The notes under the pieces were generated by a model. The model did not search any database. It was not told the DNA's origin and saw only the letters and a program-made list of their open reading frames with translations. DNA of 6,557 bases, taken from contig PLYW01000171.1 of assembly GCA_003151875.1 (NCBI GenBank), positions 11,677-18,233 on the forward strand. The letters run 5' to 3'. The translations under genes and the position numbers were made by a program. The DNA comes from Acidobacteriaceae bacterium (GTDB lineage Bacteria; Acidobacteriota; Terriglobia; Terriglobales; Acidobacteriaceae). This document shows, one piece after another, positions 1 through 6,557 of the stretch; the stretch's first letter is position 1; each line of letters opens with the position of its first letter.

Positions 1-344
1 CGCAAATCGTTCTGCAGGATGTCGAAGTTCTCACCGTCGGGCAAAGAATAGAGCCGGAACCTGGGGGAAAGGCGGAAAACGTCAGCGTTGTGACCTTGCT
101 GCTGAAGCCAGAGGACACCCAGAAGCTGGTGCTGGCAAGCACCCAGGGCTCCATCCATTTCGTGCTCCGCAATGGGGCCGACCGCGGGCGGATCGCAGCG
201 GTGCCGGTGCGGGTGGGTGAGATCTCGAGCGAGGCACGCTCCCCGGCTCCAGCAGTGGCGGCGCGTGCCCATGTGGCCGCGACCCCCCCTTATGAGGTGG
301 AAACCATTACCGGCGATAAACGTGCCACGATGAAGTTCGAGTGA
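1..344 (+). CDS. cpaB: CpaB/RcpC pilus assembly protein, C-terminal part (5' end outside window)
   Basis: The reading frame is open from base 3 to the TGA at 342-344, giving 113 visible residues of a protein that begins before the window. The visible part matches the conserved C-terminal region of CpaB/RcpC: a stretch like 'LQDVEVLTVGQ' is followed by 'VTLLLKPEDTQKLVLAS' and then 'GSIHFVLRN', the typical ending of this domain. A low-complexity Pro/Ala-rich tail follows, ending in KFE. In the family, CpaB is a periplasmic protein with an N-terminal membrane anchor and SAF domain (both outside the window) that works with the CpaC secretin. The next open frame starts 4 bases after the stop, which fits co-translation with the secretin gene that normally follows cpaB. 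The family call is firm from the motif and the context; nothing can be said about the missing N-terminus. Confidence 0.88.
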   Translation, partial: QIVLQDVEVLTVGQRIEPEPGGKAENVSVVTLLLKPEDTQKLVLASTQGSIHFVLRNGADRGRIAAVPVRVGEISSEARSPAPAVAARAHVAATPPYEVETITGDKRATMKFE

Positions 345-348
345 CCGC

Positions 349-600
349 ATGCGTGTGATAAGAATTGGCGACCTACCCACCCTGGGGCGGATGGTTGGTT
401 GCCGAAAGCTGAGCCCTTCCCCCACCGAGCTGATCGTCATCCTCACCCCGACGGTCGTCCAACCGCTCGCCATGCCCGGCCGCGAACGCCCGGCAATTCC
501 CCTCTGGCCGGCGCCTTTCCTGCAGGCATCGGAATTGGATCCGGGGCCATCCGGCGGAAAGAAAATAACGCCCGCAGTGCCGTCTGCCGATATGCATTAG
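349..600 (+). pseudogene. cpaC: Remnant of the CpaC/RcpA secretin gene, C-terminal tail only
   Basis: This is an 83-codon frame, ATG at 349 and TAG at 598-600. From residue 6 it reads like the end of a type II/IV secretin: 'IGDLPTLGRMV' corresponds to the usual 'GDIPxLGxLF' segment, 'PTELIVILTPTVVQPL' to the hallmark 'xTELxVxVTPxIVxPL', and 'PLWPAPFL' to the Pro-rich 'PxxPxPFL' tail. A complete secretin of this family is roughly 400-500 residues, with signal peptide, BON/N domains and a large barrel domain; none of that is present. The first five or six residues (MRVIRI) resemble the basic start of a signal peptide, so the frame looks like an original start joined in frame to the tail by a large internal deletion. 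It sits where cpaC belongs, between cpaB and cpaE. A tail alone could not form a pore. Alternatives are an assembly collapse or an unrelated small gene; the motif run makes the latter unlikely. Confidence 0.7.
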
Positions 601-602
601 TG

Positions 603-608
603 AAGGAG
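603..608 (+). promoter_or_regulatory. Ribosome binding site deciding the start of cpaE copy 1
   Basis: AAGGAG lies six bases upstream of the GTG at 615 and just after the stop of the secretin remnant (598-600). The same frame stays open further upstream, to an ATG at 399, but that part lies over the secretin tail in another frame and gives an Arg/Pro-rich sequence unlike CpaE. This site is the reason for choosing GTG 615 over GTG 600 or ATG 399. Copy 2 also starts a comparable distance before its 'SLVTVCLDP' segment. Confidence 0.7.
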
Positions 609-614
609 TGCGGT

Positions 615-1679
615 GTGATCCCGGTAGCTCCCCATACCGAGGGTGGAAGTCTATGCCTGATTACGGTGGGACTCGACCCGGTAGCGACAGAGACCGCAAA
701 ACAAGCGGCTATGCAGGACAGCGTCAAGTTTCTCAGTGCCTTTCCCGGTTACCCGCAAAACCTGTCACATGCACAACTGGAGAAGCAATTGGAGGGGGTT
801 GAGGCTTTGGTTTGCCTGATTGACTTCGACAAGGGCAGGGACCTGGCAGTGCAGGCTGCCACCAATCTCCAGCCATTGCTCAACGGCAGGACGGCGCTGA
901 TTGCTCTATCTAGAGAGGAGAATCCCGGTCTCATCCTGCAGGCCATGCGGGCCGGTTGCAGCGAGTATCTCACCAAACCGTTGCAGGCCGGTCAACTGTC
1001 AACCTGCTTACAAAAATTGCGGGCCCGCTGGCTGTCCTCTCCGCTTCGCCCCGGCCAAGCTGCGGGCCAGGTTCTGGCCTTTCTCAGCGTAAGAGGAGGA
1101 GCGGGGAGCACGACCGCGGCGGTCCACCTGGGGACGTTTCTGGCCCGGCGGCACGCCCAGAAGGTGCTCATTCTGGACCTGCATCCCCACCTCGGACATG
1201 TGGCCCTGCTGCTGGGCATGGGCTCGCACCGCTACAACTTTCACGAGCTGCTGCGCAACGTCACGCGGCTCGACCTGAGCCTGCTGAACGGCTATGTTGC
1301 CCATCATTCCAGTGGCGTGGATGTGCTTCTGTCTCCCGACTCGTTGAGCGAAACCGATCTCATTTCTGCCGATGCGCTGGGGCAAGCGATCCGGTTTCTC
1401 GCCAATGTCTATCACTATGTTCTGATCGACTGCCCCGGAGGCCTGGGCGAGTTGAACCAAACCACCATCGCTGGCTGCAACCAACTTTTCCTGGTGGCGA
1501 CGCCCGAGGTGCCGGCCTTGCGGGACCTGGCCCGCTACGTCGACCGCCTGCTGGAATGGTATGTGCAGCCGGAGAAACTGAAAGTGGTCATCAATCAGCA
1601 TGAGTCCGACTGCACCGTAACCCTGGAGCAGATCGAGAAGGCCATCGGGCATCCGGTAGTCCATCGCTCTGCCCTTTAG
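615..1679 (+). CDS. cpaE: CpaE/TadZ-like pilus localisation ATPase, copy 1, truncated by frameshift
   Basis: This frame gives 354 residues from GTG 615. Residues 12-135 form a receiver-like (atypical response-regulator) domain with Asp in 'CLIDFD' (~68-72) and a 'YLTKPL' loop (~118-123) carrying the conserved Lys-Pro. Residues ~150-348 form a MinD/ParA-type domain: 'FLSVRGGAGSTT' (~156-167) at the deviant Walker A position, 'LILDLHPHLGH' (~185-195) for Walker A', 'VLIDCPGG' (~269-275) for Walker B, and 'LVATPEVPALRDLARYVD' (~293-310). Both lysines usual in a ParA P-loop are replaced (Arg and Ser). In Tad systems this cytoplasmic protein recruits the machine to the membrane or pole. After Val348 the frame loses similarity, adding HRSAL-like residues and a stop at 1677-1679. 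The family ending continues downstream in other frames, so about 58 residues are lost. The full-length ancestor would be about 406 residues. The gene starts 14 bases after the secretin remnant. Confidence 0.85.
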   Translation: MIPVAPHTEGGSLCLITVGLDPVATETAKQAAMQDSVKFLSAFPGYPQNLSHAQLEKQLEGVEALVCLIDFDKGRDLAVQAATNLQPLLNGRTALIALSREENPGLILQAMRAGCSEYLTKPLQAGQLSTCLQKLRARWLSSPLRPGQAAGQVLAFLSVRGGAGSTTAAVHLGTFLARRHAQKVLILDLHPHLGHVALLLGMGSHRYNFHELLRNVTRLDLSLLNGYVAHHSSGVDVLLSPDSLSETDLISADALGQAIRFLANVYHYVLIDCPGGLGELNQTTIAGCNQLFLVATPEVPALRDLARYVDRLLEWYVQPEKLKVVINQHESDCTVTLEQIEKAIGHPVVHRSAL

Positions 1680-1837
1680 CTCCGGGGACCTGAAGCGGGC
1701 GGTGGAGCGAGGCGAGCCGATCTCCCCGGAGAAGAGGTCGGAATTCGCCAGCCAAATCAAGAGACTGGGCGGCCACGCTGGTCCCGGCCGAGGCCGCCCC
1801 CACGGAAAGCAAACGCCGATTCGCGTTTTGGAATTAA
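1660..1837 (+). pseudogene. cpaE: Out-of-frame C-terminus of cpaE copy 1, itself split by a second frameshift
   Basis: From 1660 the +1 frame reads 'SIALPFSSGDLKRAVERGEP', then 'ISPEKRSEFASQIKRLG' to about 1770. This lines up with the end of copy 2 in the same window ('ALTIPNSSVELINAMNTGKP', 'ITPESRSEFAKQLRK'). After a second +1 shift at the GGG around 1768-1771 the frame continues as 'ATLVPAEAAPTESKRRFAFW' and ends at TAA 1835-1837, a plausible basic CpaE ending. Removing one base near 1659-1661 and one G near 1770 restores a single frame of about 406 codons. No start codon with a ribosome binding site precedes this piece, so it is unlikely to be translated alone. The segment 1838-1920 that follows holds only the putative cpaF leader. 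Confidence 0.75.
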
Positions 1838-1860
1838 CCGGGCGCGGAAGGAAGAGCTTT

Positions 1861-1866
1861 GAGGAA
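1861..1866 (+). promoter_or_regulatory. Possible ribosome binding site upstream of cpaF
   Basis: GAGGAA lies 7 bases before ATG 1874, which opens a 15-codon frame (MAESVMNLPVVAQVR) stopping at TGA 1919-1921; that stop overlaps the ATG at 1921 used here for cpaF as TGATG. The ATG at 1921 has no Shine-Dalgarno match of its own. Either translation starts at 1874 and reinitiates at 1921, or a base is missing near 1915-1920 and 1874 is the real cpaF start. Confidence 0.4.
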
Positions 1867-1920
1867 CGATGCTATGGCCGAATCCGTTATGAACCTCCCG
1901 GTTGTCGCCCAGGTTCGCTG

Positions 1921-2994
<1,074 letters not shown>

Positions 2995-3210
2995 GCGATG
3001 GCAGCCGGCGCGTGACCCACATTACCGAGGTGACGGGCACCAGTGGCGACGTCATCAGTTTGCAGGACATCTTCCTTTTCGAAAAAAAAGGATTGGGGCC
3101 GAACGGCAAAGTGCTGGGCCGCTTCCATTCCACCGGAATCGTTCCCAAGTTCGCCGAGAAACTGAAAGACGCGGGCATTCCGCTGGAGATGAACCTGCTC
3201 GAGGTGTCGC

Positions 3211-3225
3211 AGGAGGTATAAGGAG
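3211..3225 (+). promoter_or_regulatory. Ribosome binding site(s) for tadB
   Basis: AGGAGG at 3211-3216 and AAGGAG at 3220-3225 straddle the end of cpaF. The second is seven bases upstream of ATG 3233 and is the likely site. Its overlap with the cpaF stop codon suggests co-transcription and coupled translation. Confidence 0.6.
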
Positions 3226-3232
3226 TGCGCTG

Positions 3233-4204
3233 ATGGCTGTGACGGTATCGCTGTTCATCGTGTTTGCCGTGATGACGTTTGCCGTGGTCATGCTCTTTAC
3301 CCGCCCCTCGGCCACCGCCCGCGCTGTGGAGCGCCGTCTGGCGGGAGTGCGCATGGCCGGCAACCCCGCTGCCCTGGGTGGAGGCGGGCCCGCGGCATTC
3401 CTTAAGCAGACCATCCTGAGCGAAGTCAAATGGCTGAACCAGCTGCTGGAGCGCTGGACTTTGGCGCACAAACTATCGGTGCTGTTGACTCGGGCCGAGA
3501 GTTCCTGGAGTGTAAGCACGGTTCTGCTCGCCTCCGGAATTTTGGGAGCGATGGGGTTCTTCATCGCTCGTTTTTGGCTCGTCGATCTCCTCCCTGGACT
3601 GATAGCCGGGACCCTGGCCGCCACCCTCCCTATTCTGGTTCTGCGGGCCAAGGGAGCCCGCCGGCTGAATAAGTTCAACCAGAAGCTGCCCGACGCTCTC
3701 GACCTGATGGCCCGCGCTTTGCGCGCCGGGCACTCCGTCGGGGCGGCCATCGAAATTGTCGCGCAGGAGGGCGGCGAGCCCCTGCGTTCTGAATTCCGGG
3801 AAGTCTACAAACAACAGAGCTTTGGGCTGCCGCAGCGGGACGCCCTGCTGCAACTGGGGCGCCGGGTGCCGTCGGCCGACTTGCAGATTGTGATCACGGC
3901 CATGCTGGTGCAGAAAGAGACCGGAGGGAACCTGGTGGACATTCTGGAGCGGACCACGGCGGTGCTGCGCGATCGCATGCGCATCCAGGGCGAGCTGCGG
4001 GTTCGTACGGCGCAAGGCCGGCTGACCGGCTGGATCCTGTGCCTGCTGCCGGTGGTCATGTTCTGTCTCATCAATGCCGCCAATCCCGGTTACGCCGACG
4101 TGCTGGTGCACGATCCGGTGGGGCGAAAGCTGACCTATGCCGGGATCGGAATGATGGCGGTGGGCGGATTGCTGATCCGCAAAATCGTCAGGATCAAGGT
4201 GTGA
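3233..4204 (+). CDS. tadB: TadB inner-membrane platform protein (T2SF/GspF family)
   Basis: This is an intact 323-residue protein, normal length for TadB. Hydrophobic spans are at about 4-22, 95-113, 117-137, 264-283 and 300-316. The cytoplasmic T2SF domain lies between the second pair and the C-terminal pair, beginning 'KLPDALDLMARALRAGHSV' (151-169) and including 'PLRSEFREVYKQQSFGLP' (183-200) and 'AMLVQKETGGNLVDILERT' (223-241), which are typical TadB blocks. In the family, TadB and TadC form the membrane platform on which the CpaF/TadA ATPase acts to assemble pilin. ATG 3233 has a good Shine-Dalgarno site, sits 11 bases after the cpaF stop and opens directly into the first membrane span. 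The gene is three bases ahead of tadC. No lesion is visible, in contrast to the three genes upstream. Confidence 0.92.
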   Translation: MAVTVSLFIVFAVMTFAVVMLFTRPSATARAVERRLAGVRMAGNPAALGGGGPAAFLKQTILSEVKWLNQLLERWTLAHKLSVLLTRAESSWSVSTVLLASGILGAMGFFIARFWLVDLLPGLIAGTLAATLPILVLRAKGARRLNKFNQKLPDALDLMARALRAGHSVGAAIEIVAQEGGEPLRSEFREVYKQQSFGLPQRDALLQLGRRVPSADLQIVITAMLVQKETGGNLVDILERTTAVLRDRMRIQGELRVRTAQGRLTGWILCLLPVVMFCLINAANPGYADVLVHDPVGRKLTYAGIGMMAVGGLLIRKIVRIKV

Positions 4205-4207
4205 GCC

Positions 4208-5116
4208 ATGACCTGGTTACAGATTCTCAGCCTGCAGTTGACCGCCTTCTTCGCCACCGCGCTGGTGTTTGCCTGGTTCATGACGCGACCGACCTCGGCC
4301 GCCAAGCGTGTTTTAGGGATGGCCTGCCTGCTGCCGGCCTCGGCTGAGACCCGGCGCACGGCCCCCCGAAAGGTGCAAGGGCTGCTGCTGCGCGGGGCCC
4401 ACTTCCTGGGCGGGCGGCTGGGAATCGCGGGCGGGGAAAAGCTGCGCCAGCGTTTCCTGGCCGCCGGGCTGCGCAATCCGAGCAGCATCGATACTTATGT
4501 CGCGGCCCGCCTGCTGGCGCCCATCGCGGTTTTTGTGATTTGGAGCTTTTTCCACCAGATCACGTTTTTTTGGATCACCGTAATGCTGGGGGCCGCCTAT
4601 CTGGGCCCGGACATGTGGTTGAAGAGGGCGACCAAGAAGCGCCGGGATCAAATCCGCTTCGGGCTGCCTGACGCCGTGGATCTGATGGTGGTCTGCGTGG
4701 ACGCCGGCCTCGGCCTCGACCAGGCACTGCTGCGCACCGGAGAGGAGTTGGCGACCAGCCACCCCGTGCTGGCGGAAGAATTACTGCAGCTCAATCTGGA
4801 GCAGCGAGCCGGCAAACCGCGCATTGATGCCTGGCGCGATATGGCCGATAGAACTCAGTTGGAGGCCGTAAAAGGCTTTGCGAACATGCTGGCCCAGTCC
4901 GACCGGTTTGGTACTCCGATTTCGAAAGGGCTCAGTATCTTCGCCGACGGCTTGCGCAAACAGCGCAGCCAACAATCGGAGGAAATGGCCGCCAAGAGCA
5001 CCATCAAGCTGATGTTTCCCCTGGTCCTGTGCATCTTTCCCAGCATGTTCATTGTTCTGCTGGGTCCGGCGGCGCTGCTGATGTCGCGGAACCTGGGGGC
5101 GCTTGGAGGCAAGTAG
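4208..5116 (+). CDS. tadC: TadC inner-membrane platform protein (T2SF/GspF family)
   Basis: This is an intact 302-residue protein. Hydrophobic spans are at about 8-26, 100-115, 117-136 and 267-289. 'RFLAAGLRNPSSIDTYVAAR' (82-101) is the usual segment before the second span. The T2SF domain begins 'FGLPDAVDLMVVCVDAGLGL' (151-170) and includes 'RDMADRTQLEAVKGFANML' (210-228), 'QSDRFGTPISKGL' (230-242) and 'KLMFPLVLCIFPSMFIVLLG' (267-286), all characteristic of TadC rather than TadB. It is the second half of the inner-membrane platform. The start ATG 4208 is preceded by AAGGTG (4196-4201), which overlaps the end of tadB, whose stop is only three bases away, so the two genes are probably translationally coupled. 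After the stop, 5117-5212 is a 96-base gap in which no supported gene was seen. Confidence 0.92.
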   Translation: MTWLQILSLQLTAFFATALVFAWFMTRPTSAAKRVLGMACLLPASAETRRTAPRKVQGLLLRGAHFLGGRLGIAGGEKLRQRFLAAGLRNPSSIDTYVAARLLAPIAVFVIWSFFHQITFFWITVMLGAAYLGPDMWLKRATKKRRDQIRFGLPDAVDLMVVCVDAGLGLDQALLRTGEELATSHPVLAEELLQLNLEQRAGKPRIDAWRDMADRTQLEAVKGFANMLAQSDRFGTPISKGLSIFADGLRKQRSQQSEEMAAKSTIKLMFPLVLCIFPSMFIVLLGPAALLMSRNLGALGGK

Positions 5117-5200
5117 GTATGGGCAGAACCCCCGGGTGGCAAGGTGCCGGCAAGCGCGAGGTCTTCGTCCGGTAAGCGGCGAATCCGCAATCTCAACTAG

Positions 5201-5207
5201 AAAGGAG
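5201..5207 (+). promoter_or_regulatory. Strong ribosome binding site of the 30-codon gene
   Basis: AAAGGAG lies five bases before ATG 5213. It is one of the best Shine-Dalgarno matches in the window and is a main reason to accept the very short frame behind it as a real gene. Confidence 0.7.
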
Positions 5208-5212
5208 ACGAT

Positions 5213-5305
5213 ATGGACAGCACAACGATTATTCGCGTGGTTTCAGGCATGCTTTTCGTGGTGGTCCTGGCGGTCCTGATTTGGCGCAGGAAAAGAACAG
5301 CCTAG
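5213..5305 (+). CDS. 30-residue single-span membrane protein, function unknown
   Basis: The frame runs from ATG 5213 to TAG 5303-5305 and encodes 30 residues. It has a short polar N-terminus (MDSTTIIR), one hydrophobic segment of about 16 residues ('VVSGMLFVVVLAVLIW', residues 9-24) and a strongly basic end (RRKRTA). The positive-inside rule puts the C-terminus in the cytoplasm. It lacks the features of a Flp prepilin: there is no basic leader with a Gly-x-x-x-x-Glu-Tyr processing site before the hydrophobic segment. It sits alone between tadC (96-base gap) and cpaE copy 2 (74-base gap), so a role in the pilus platform or in tethering a cytoplasmic partner is possible, but that is inference from position only. 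Support for it being real: strong ribosome binding site, clean membrane topology and operon placement. Automated callers would usually miss it because of its length. Confidence 0.65.
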   Translation: MDSTTIIRVVSGMLFVVVLAVLIWRRKRTA

Positions 5306-5379
5306 TCTCCCTCGTCATTGCAGGCGGAGGGATGGCTCAGGAACCCAAGCAGGGAGGCGCGCCCTAGGGCGTGAGCAAT

Positions 5380-6557
5380 ATGGTGAGCACACCGGTCACA
5401 CCATCCGAATCCGGGATCTCTCTGGTCACGGTATGCCTGGATCCGGCAACGGTTAGCGCCGTCTCGCGGGTGGCGGCACAACTGCTGGGAGCATCCTTCA
5501 CCGGCAATATGCCCGACTACTTGCCCCGTAATCGGGATGTCGATCTGCTGAAAGCGATGCAGCAGTCGGAGGGGTGCTTGTGCGTGATCAACGCCGACAG
5601 CGACCGGGAACTCGCCCTGGAAACGGCCGTGTCGTTGCAGCAGTTGCTGGGGGAACGGATCCTGCTAATAGCGCTCTCCGCCAAGTCGGATGCCGATCTG
5701 GTTCTGGATGCCATGCGGGCGGGCTTCGCCGAGTATCTCGCGACTCCGCTGAATGCGGACCAGTTCCGCGATTCGCTGGTGCGCTTGCAGCGCCGTTGGG
5801 CGGTAGCTCGCTTCGCCAAGTCTGGCCACGTGCTGGCCTTTCTGGGAGTACGGGGAGGGGCGGGAACCACCACTCTGGTGGTTCATCTGTCCACGTTCCT
5901 GGCGCAGTTGTGCGGCAAGAAGGTCCTGGTGGTAGACCAGCATCGCCAGTTAGGGCATGTGGGACTCTATCTTGGCCTGCCCGCAGCCGACTATCACTTT
6001 TACGATTTGGCCCGCAACATCGAGCGGGTCGATGCCAACCTTTTGAGCGGCTTTGTCGTGCACGACGTGCATGGGGTCGATGTGCTGCCGGGCCCGGAGG
6101 GGCTGTTTGGATTCACCGACGTGCCGCTTAGCTCCATTCAGCAGACCATTCGCTATCTCCGCGGCAGCTATGAGTACGTAGTCGTCGATTGTTGCCAGGG
6201 CGTGGGCAATGCCAATGAGGCCACCATCGCAGAATGCGACCAGCTTTACCTGGTCGCTACTCCCGACGTGCCCGCGTTGCGCGACCTTTCCCGCTACGTG
6301 GACAACTTACTGCAGTACAACTTTCCGCCGGGCAAAGTAAGTGTGGTCATCAACCGCTTCCGCTCCCAGGGAGAAGTGACGCTTGACGGAATTGCCAAAG
6401 CGGTGAGGCTGCCGGTGGCGCTAACCATCCCTAACAGTTCCGTGGAATTGATTAACGCAATGAATACGGGCAAGCCGATAACGCCGGAATCGCGTTCCGA
6501 GTTCGCCAAGCAACTGCGGAAGTGGGCCACCAGCCTGGCGGGGCCGGCGGTTCAGGA
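5380..6557 (+). CDS. cpaE: CpaE/TadZ-like pilus localisation ATPase, copy 2 (3' end outside window)
   Basis: The frame is open from ATG 5380 to the window edge (392 codons). GTG 5371 and GTG 5383 in the same frame are alternative starts; ATG 5380 was chosen because AGGG at 5366-5369 is at a workable distance, though this site is weak. Residues ~12-140 are receiver-like, with 'CVINADSD' (68-75) and 'YLATPL' (119-124), where copy 1 has the conserved Lys. Residues ~150-355 are the MinD/ParA-type domain: 'FLGVRGGAGTTT' (154-165), 'LVVDQHRQLGH' (183-193), 'VVVDCCQG' (267-274) and 'LVATPDVPALRDLSRYVD' (291-308). The end 'TIPNSSVELINAMNTGKP' (349-366) is intact here. It is clearly homologous to copy 1 over the full length but well diverged, so the duplication is not recent. 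In Tad systems CpaE/TadZ positions the machine at the membrane. The protein is nearly complete, probably lacking only a short tail. Confidence 0.88.
   Translation, partial: MVSTPVTPSESGISLVTVCLDPATVSAVSRVAAQLLGASFTGNMPDYLPRNRDVDLLKAMQQSEGCLCVINADSDRELALETAVSLQQLLGERILLIALSAKSDADLVLDAMRAGFAEYLATPLNADQFRDSLVRLQRRWAVARFAKSGHVLAFLGVRGGAGTTTLVVHLSTFLAQLCGKKVLVVDQHRQLGHVGLYLGLPAADYHFYDLARNIERVDANLLSGFVVHDVHGVDVLPGPEGLFGFTDVPLSSIQQTIRYLRGSYEYVVVDCCQGVGNANEATIAECDQLYLVATPDVPALRDLSRYVDNLLQYNFPPGKVSVVINRFRSQGEVTLDGIAKAVRLPVALTIPNSSVELINAMNTGKPITPESRSEFAKQLRKWATSLAGPAVQ

Noticed and set aside
399..614. Upstream extension of the cpaE copy 1 frame to ATG 399
   Set aside because: It overlaps the secretin tail in another frame, is Arg/Pro/His-rich with no CpaE similarity, and a good ribosome binding site points to GTG 615.
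1008..1760. Long minus-strand frames opposite cpaE and cpaF (also 1996-2865, 3473-4111)
   Set aside because: They mirror strong + strand genes in GC-rich DNA, have no recognisable domain, and contain the His/Gln/Arg-rich composition typical of antisense shadows.
1702..1920. Upstream extension of the cpaF frame to ATG 1702
   Set aside because: This stretch encodes the displaced CpaE tail (PEKRSEFASQIKRLG) and then out-of-frame residues; it is not a CpaF N-terminus.
3082..3089. A8 run as a slippage site
   Set aside because: It lies downstream of the stop caused by the shift and is in the correct frame already, so slippage there would not repair the gene.
5119..5175. 18-codon frame after tadC (starts MGRTPGWQGAG)
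   Set aside because: There is no hydrophobic or motif content and the composition is close to chance; GGAGG at 5105-5109 is about ten bases away but also falls in the tadC coding end.
5213..5305. Small gene as the Flp pilin
   Set aside because: It lacks the prepilin cleavage motif and the Glu-Tyr pair at the start of the hydrophobic segment, and is shorter than Flp prepilins.
5308..5332. Inverted repeat TCCCTC/GAGGGA after the small membrane gene, possible terminator
   Set aside because: The stem is only 6 bp with a 13-base loop and no following T run; too weak to call.
5332..5367. 11-codon frame MAQEPKQGGAP upstream of cpaE copy 2
   Set aside because: Too short, no features, and only a chance-level ribosome binding site (GGCGGAGG directly abutting the ATG).

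Overview
The window is part of a tight-adherence (Tad/Flp) type IVc pilus cluster. All genes lie on the + strand and are packed head to tail. The order is: end of cpaB, a stub of the secretin gene cpaC, a cpaE-like gene (copy 1), cpaF/tadA, tadB, tadC, a 30-codon single-span membrane protein, and a second cpaE-like gene (copy 2) that runs off the right edge. The DNA is GC-rich. The gene order, the paired CpaE-like proteins and the small protein after tadC resemble Tad loci of soil Acidobacteriota. That assignment is inference from gene arrangement and protein flavour only, and other GC-rich environmental bacteria are possible.

Region by region: 1-344 is the C-terminal 113 residues of CpaB. 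349-600 is an open frame matching only the last ~75 residues of a CpaC/RcpA secretin; the signal peptide, N domains and almost all of the secretin barrel are absent. 615-1837 holds cpaE copy 1. Its frame is intact to about 1658, but its last ~58 residues are spread over two further frames (1660-1770, then 1772-1837). 1921-3221 holds the CpaF/TadA ATPase, intact through its Walker and His boxes, with a frameshift near 2929-2931 that displaces the last ~96 codons. tadB (3233-4204), tadC (4208-5116), the small membrane gene (5213-5305) and cpaE copy 2 (5380 to the edge) read cleanly.

In a working Tad system the secretin forms the outer-membrane pore and CpaB assists it at the periplasmic side. 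CpaE/TadZ localises the machine at the membrane. CpaF/TadA is the cytoplasmic ATPase, and TadB and TadC form the inner-membrane platform. Here the secretin gene is reduced to a tail and two other genes carry frameshifts, so as written this locus could not build a complete pilus unless intact copies exist elsewhere. The main question is whether these lesions are genuine decay or indel/collapse errors in the assembled sequence: two of the three frameshifts sit at short G or C runs, which favours error, whereas the secretin loss is an in-frame deletion. No promoter, terminator, tRNA, rRNA, CRISPR or mobile element was recognised, and no gap between genes exceeds 100 bases.
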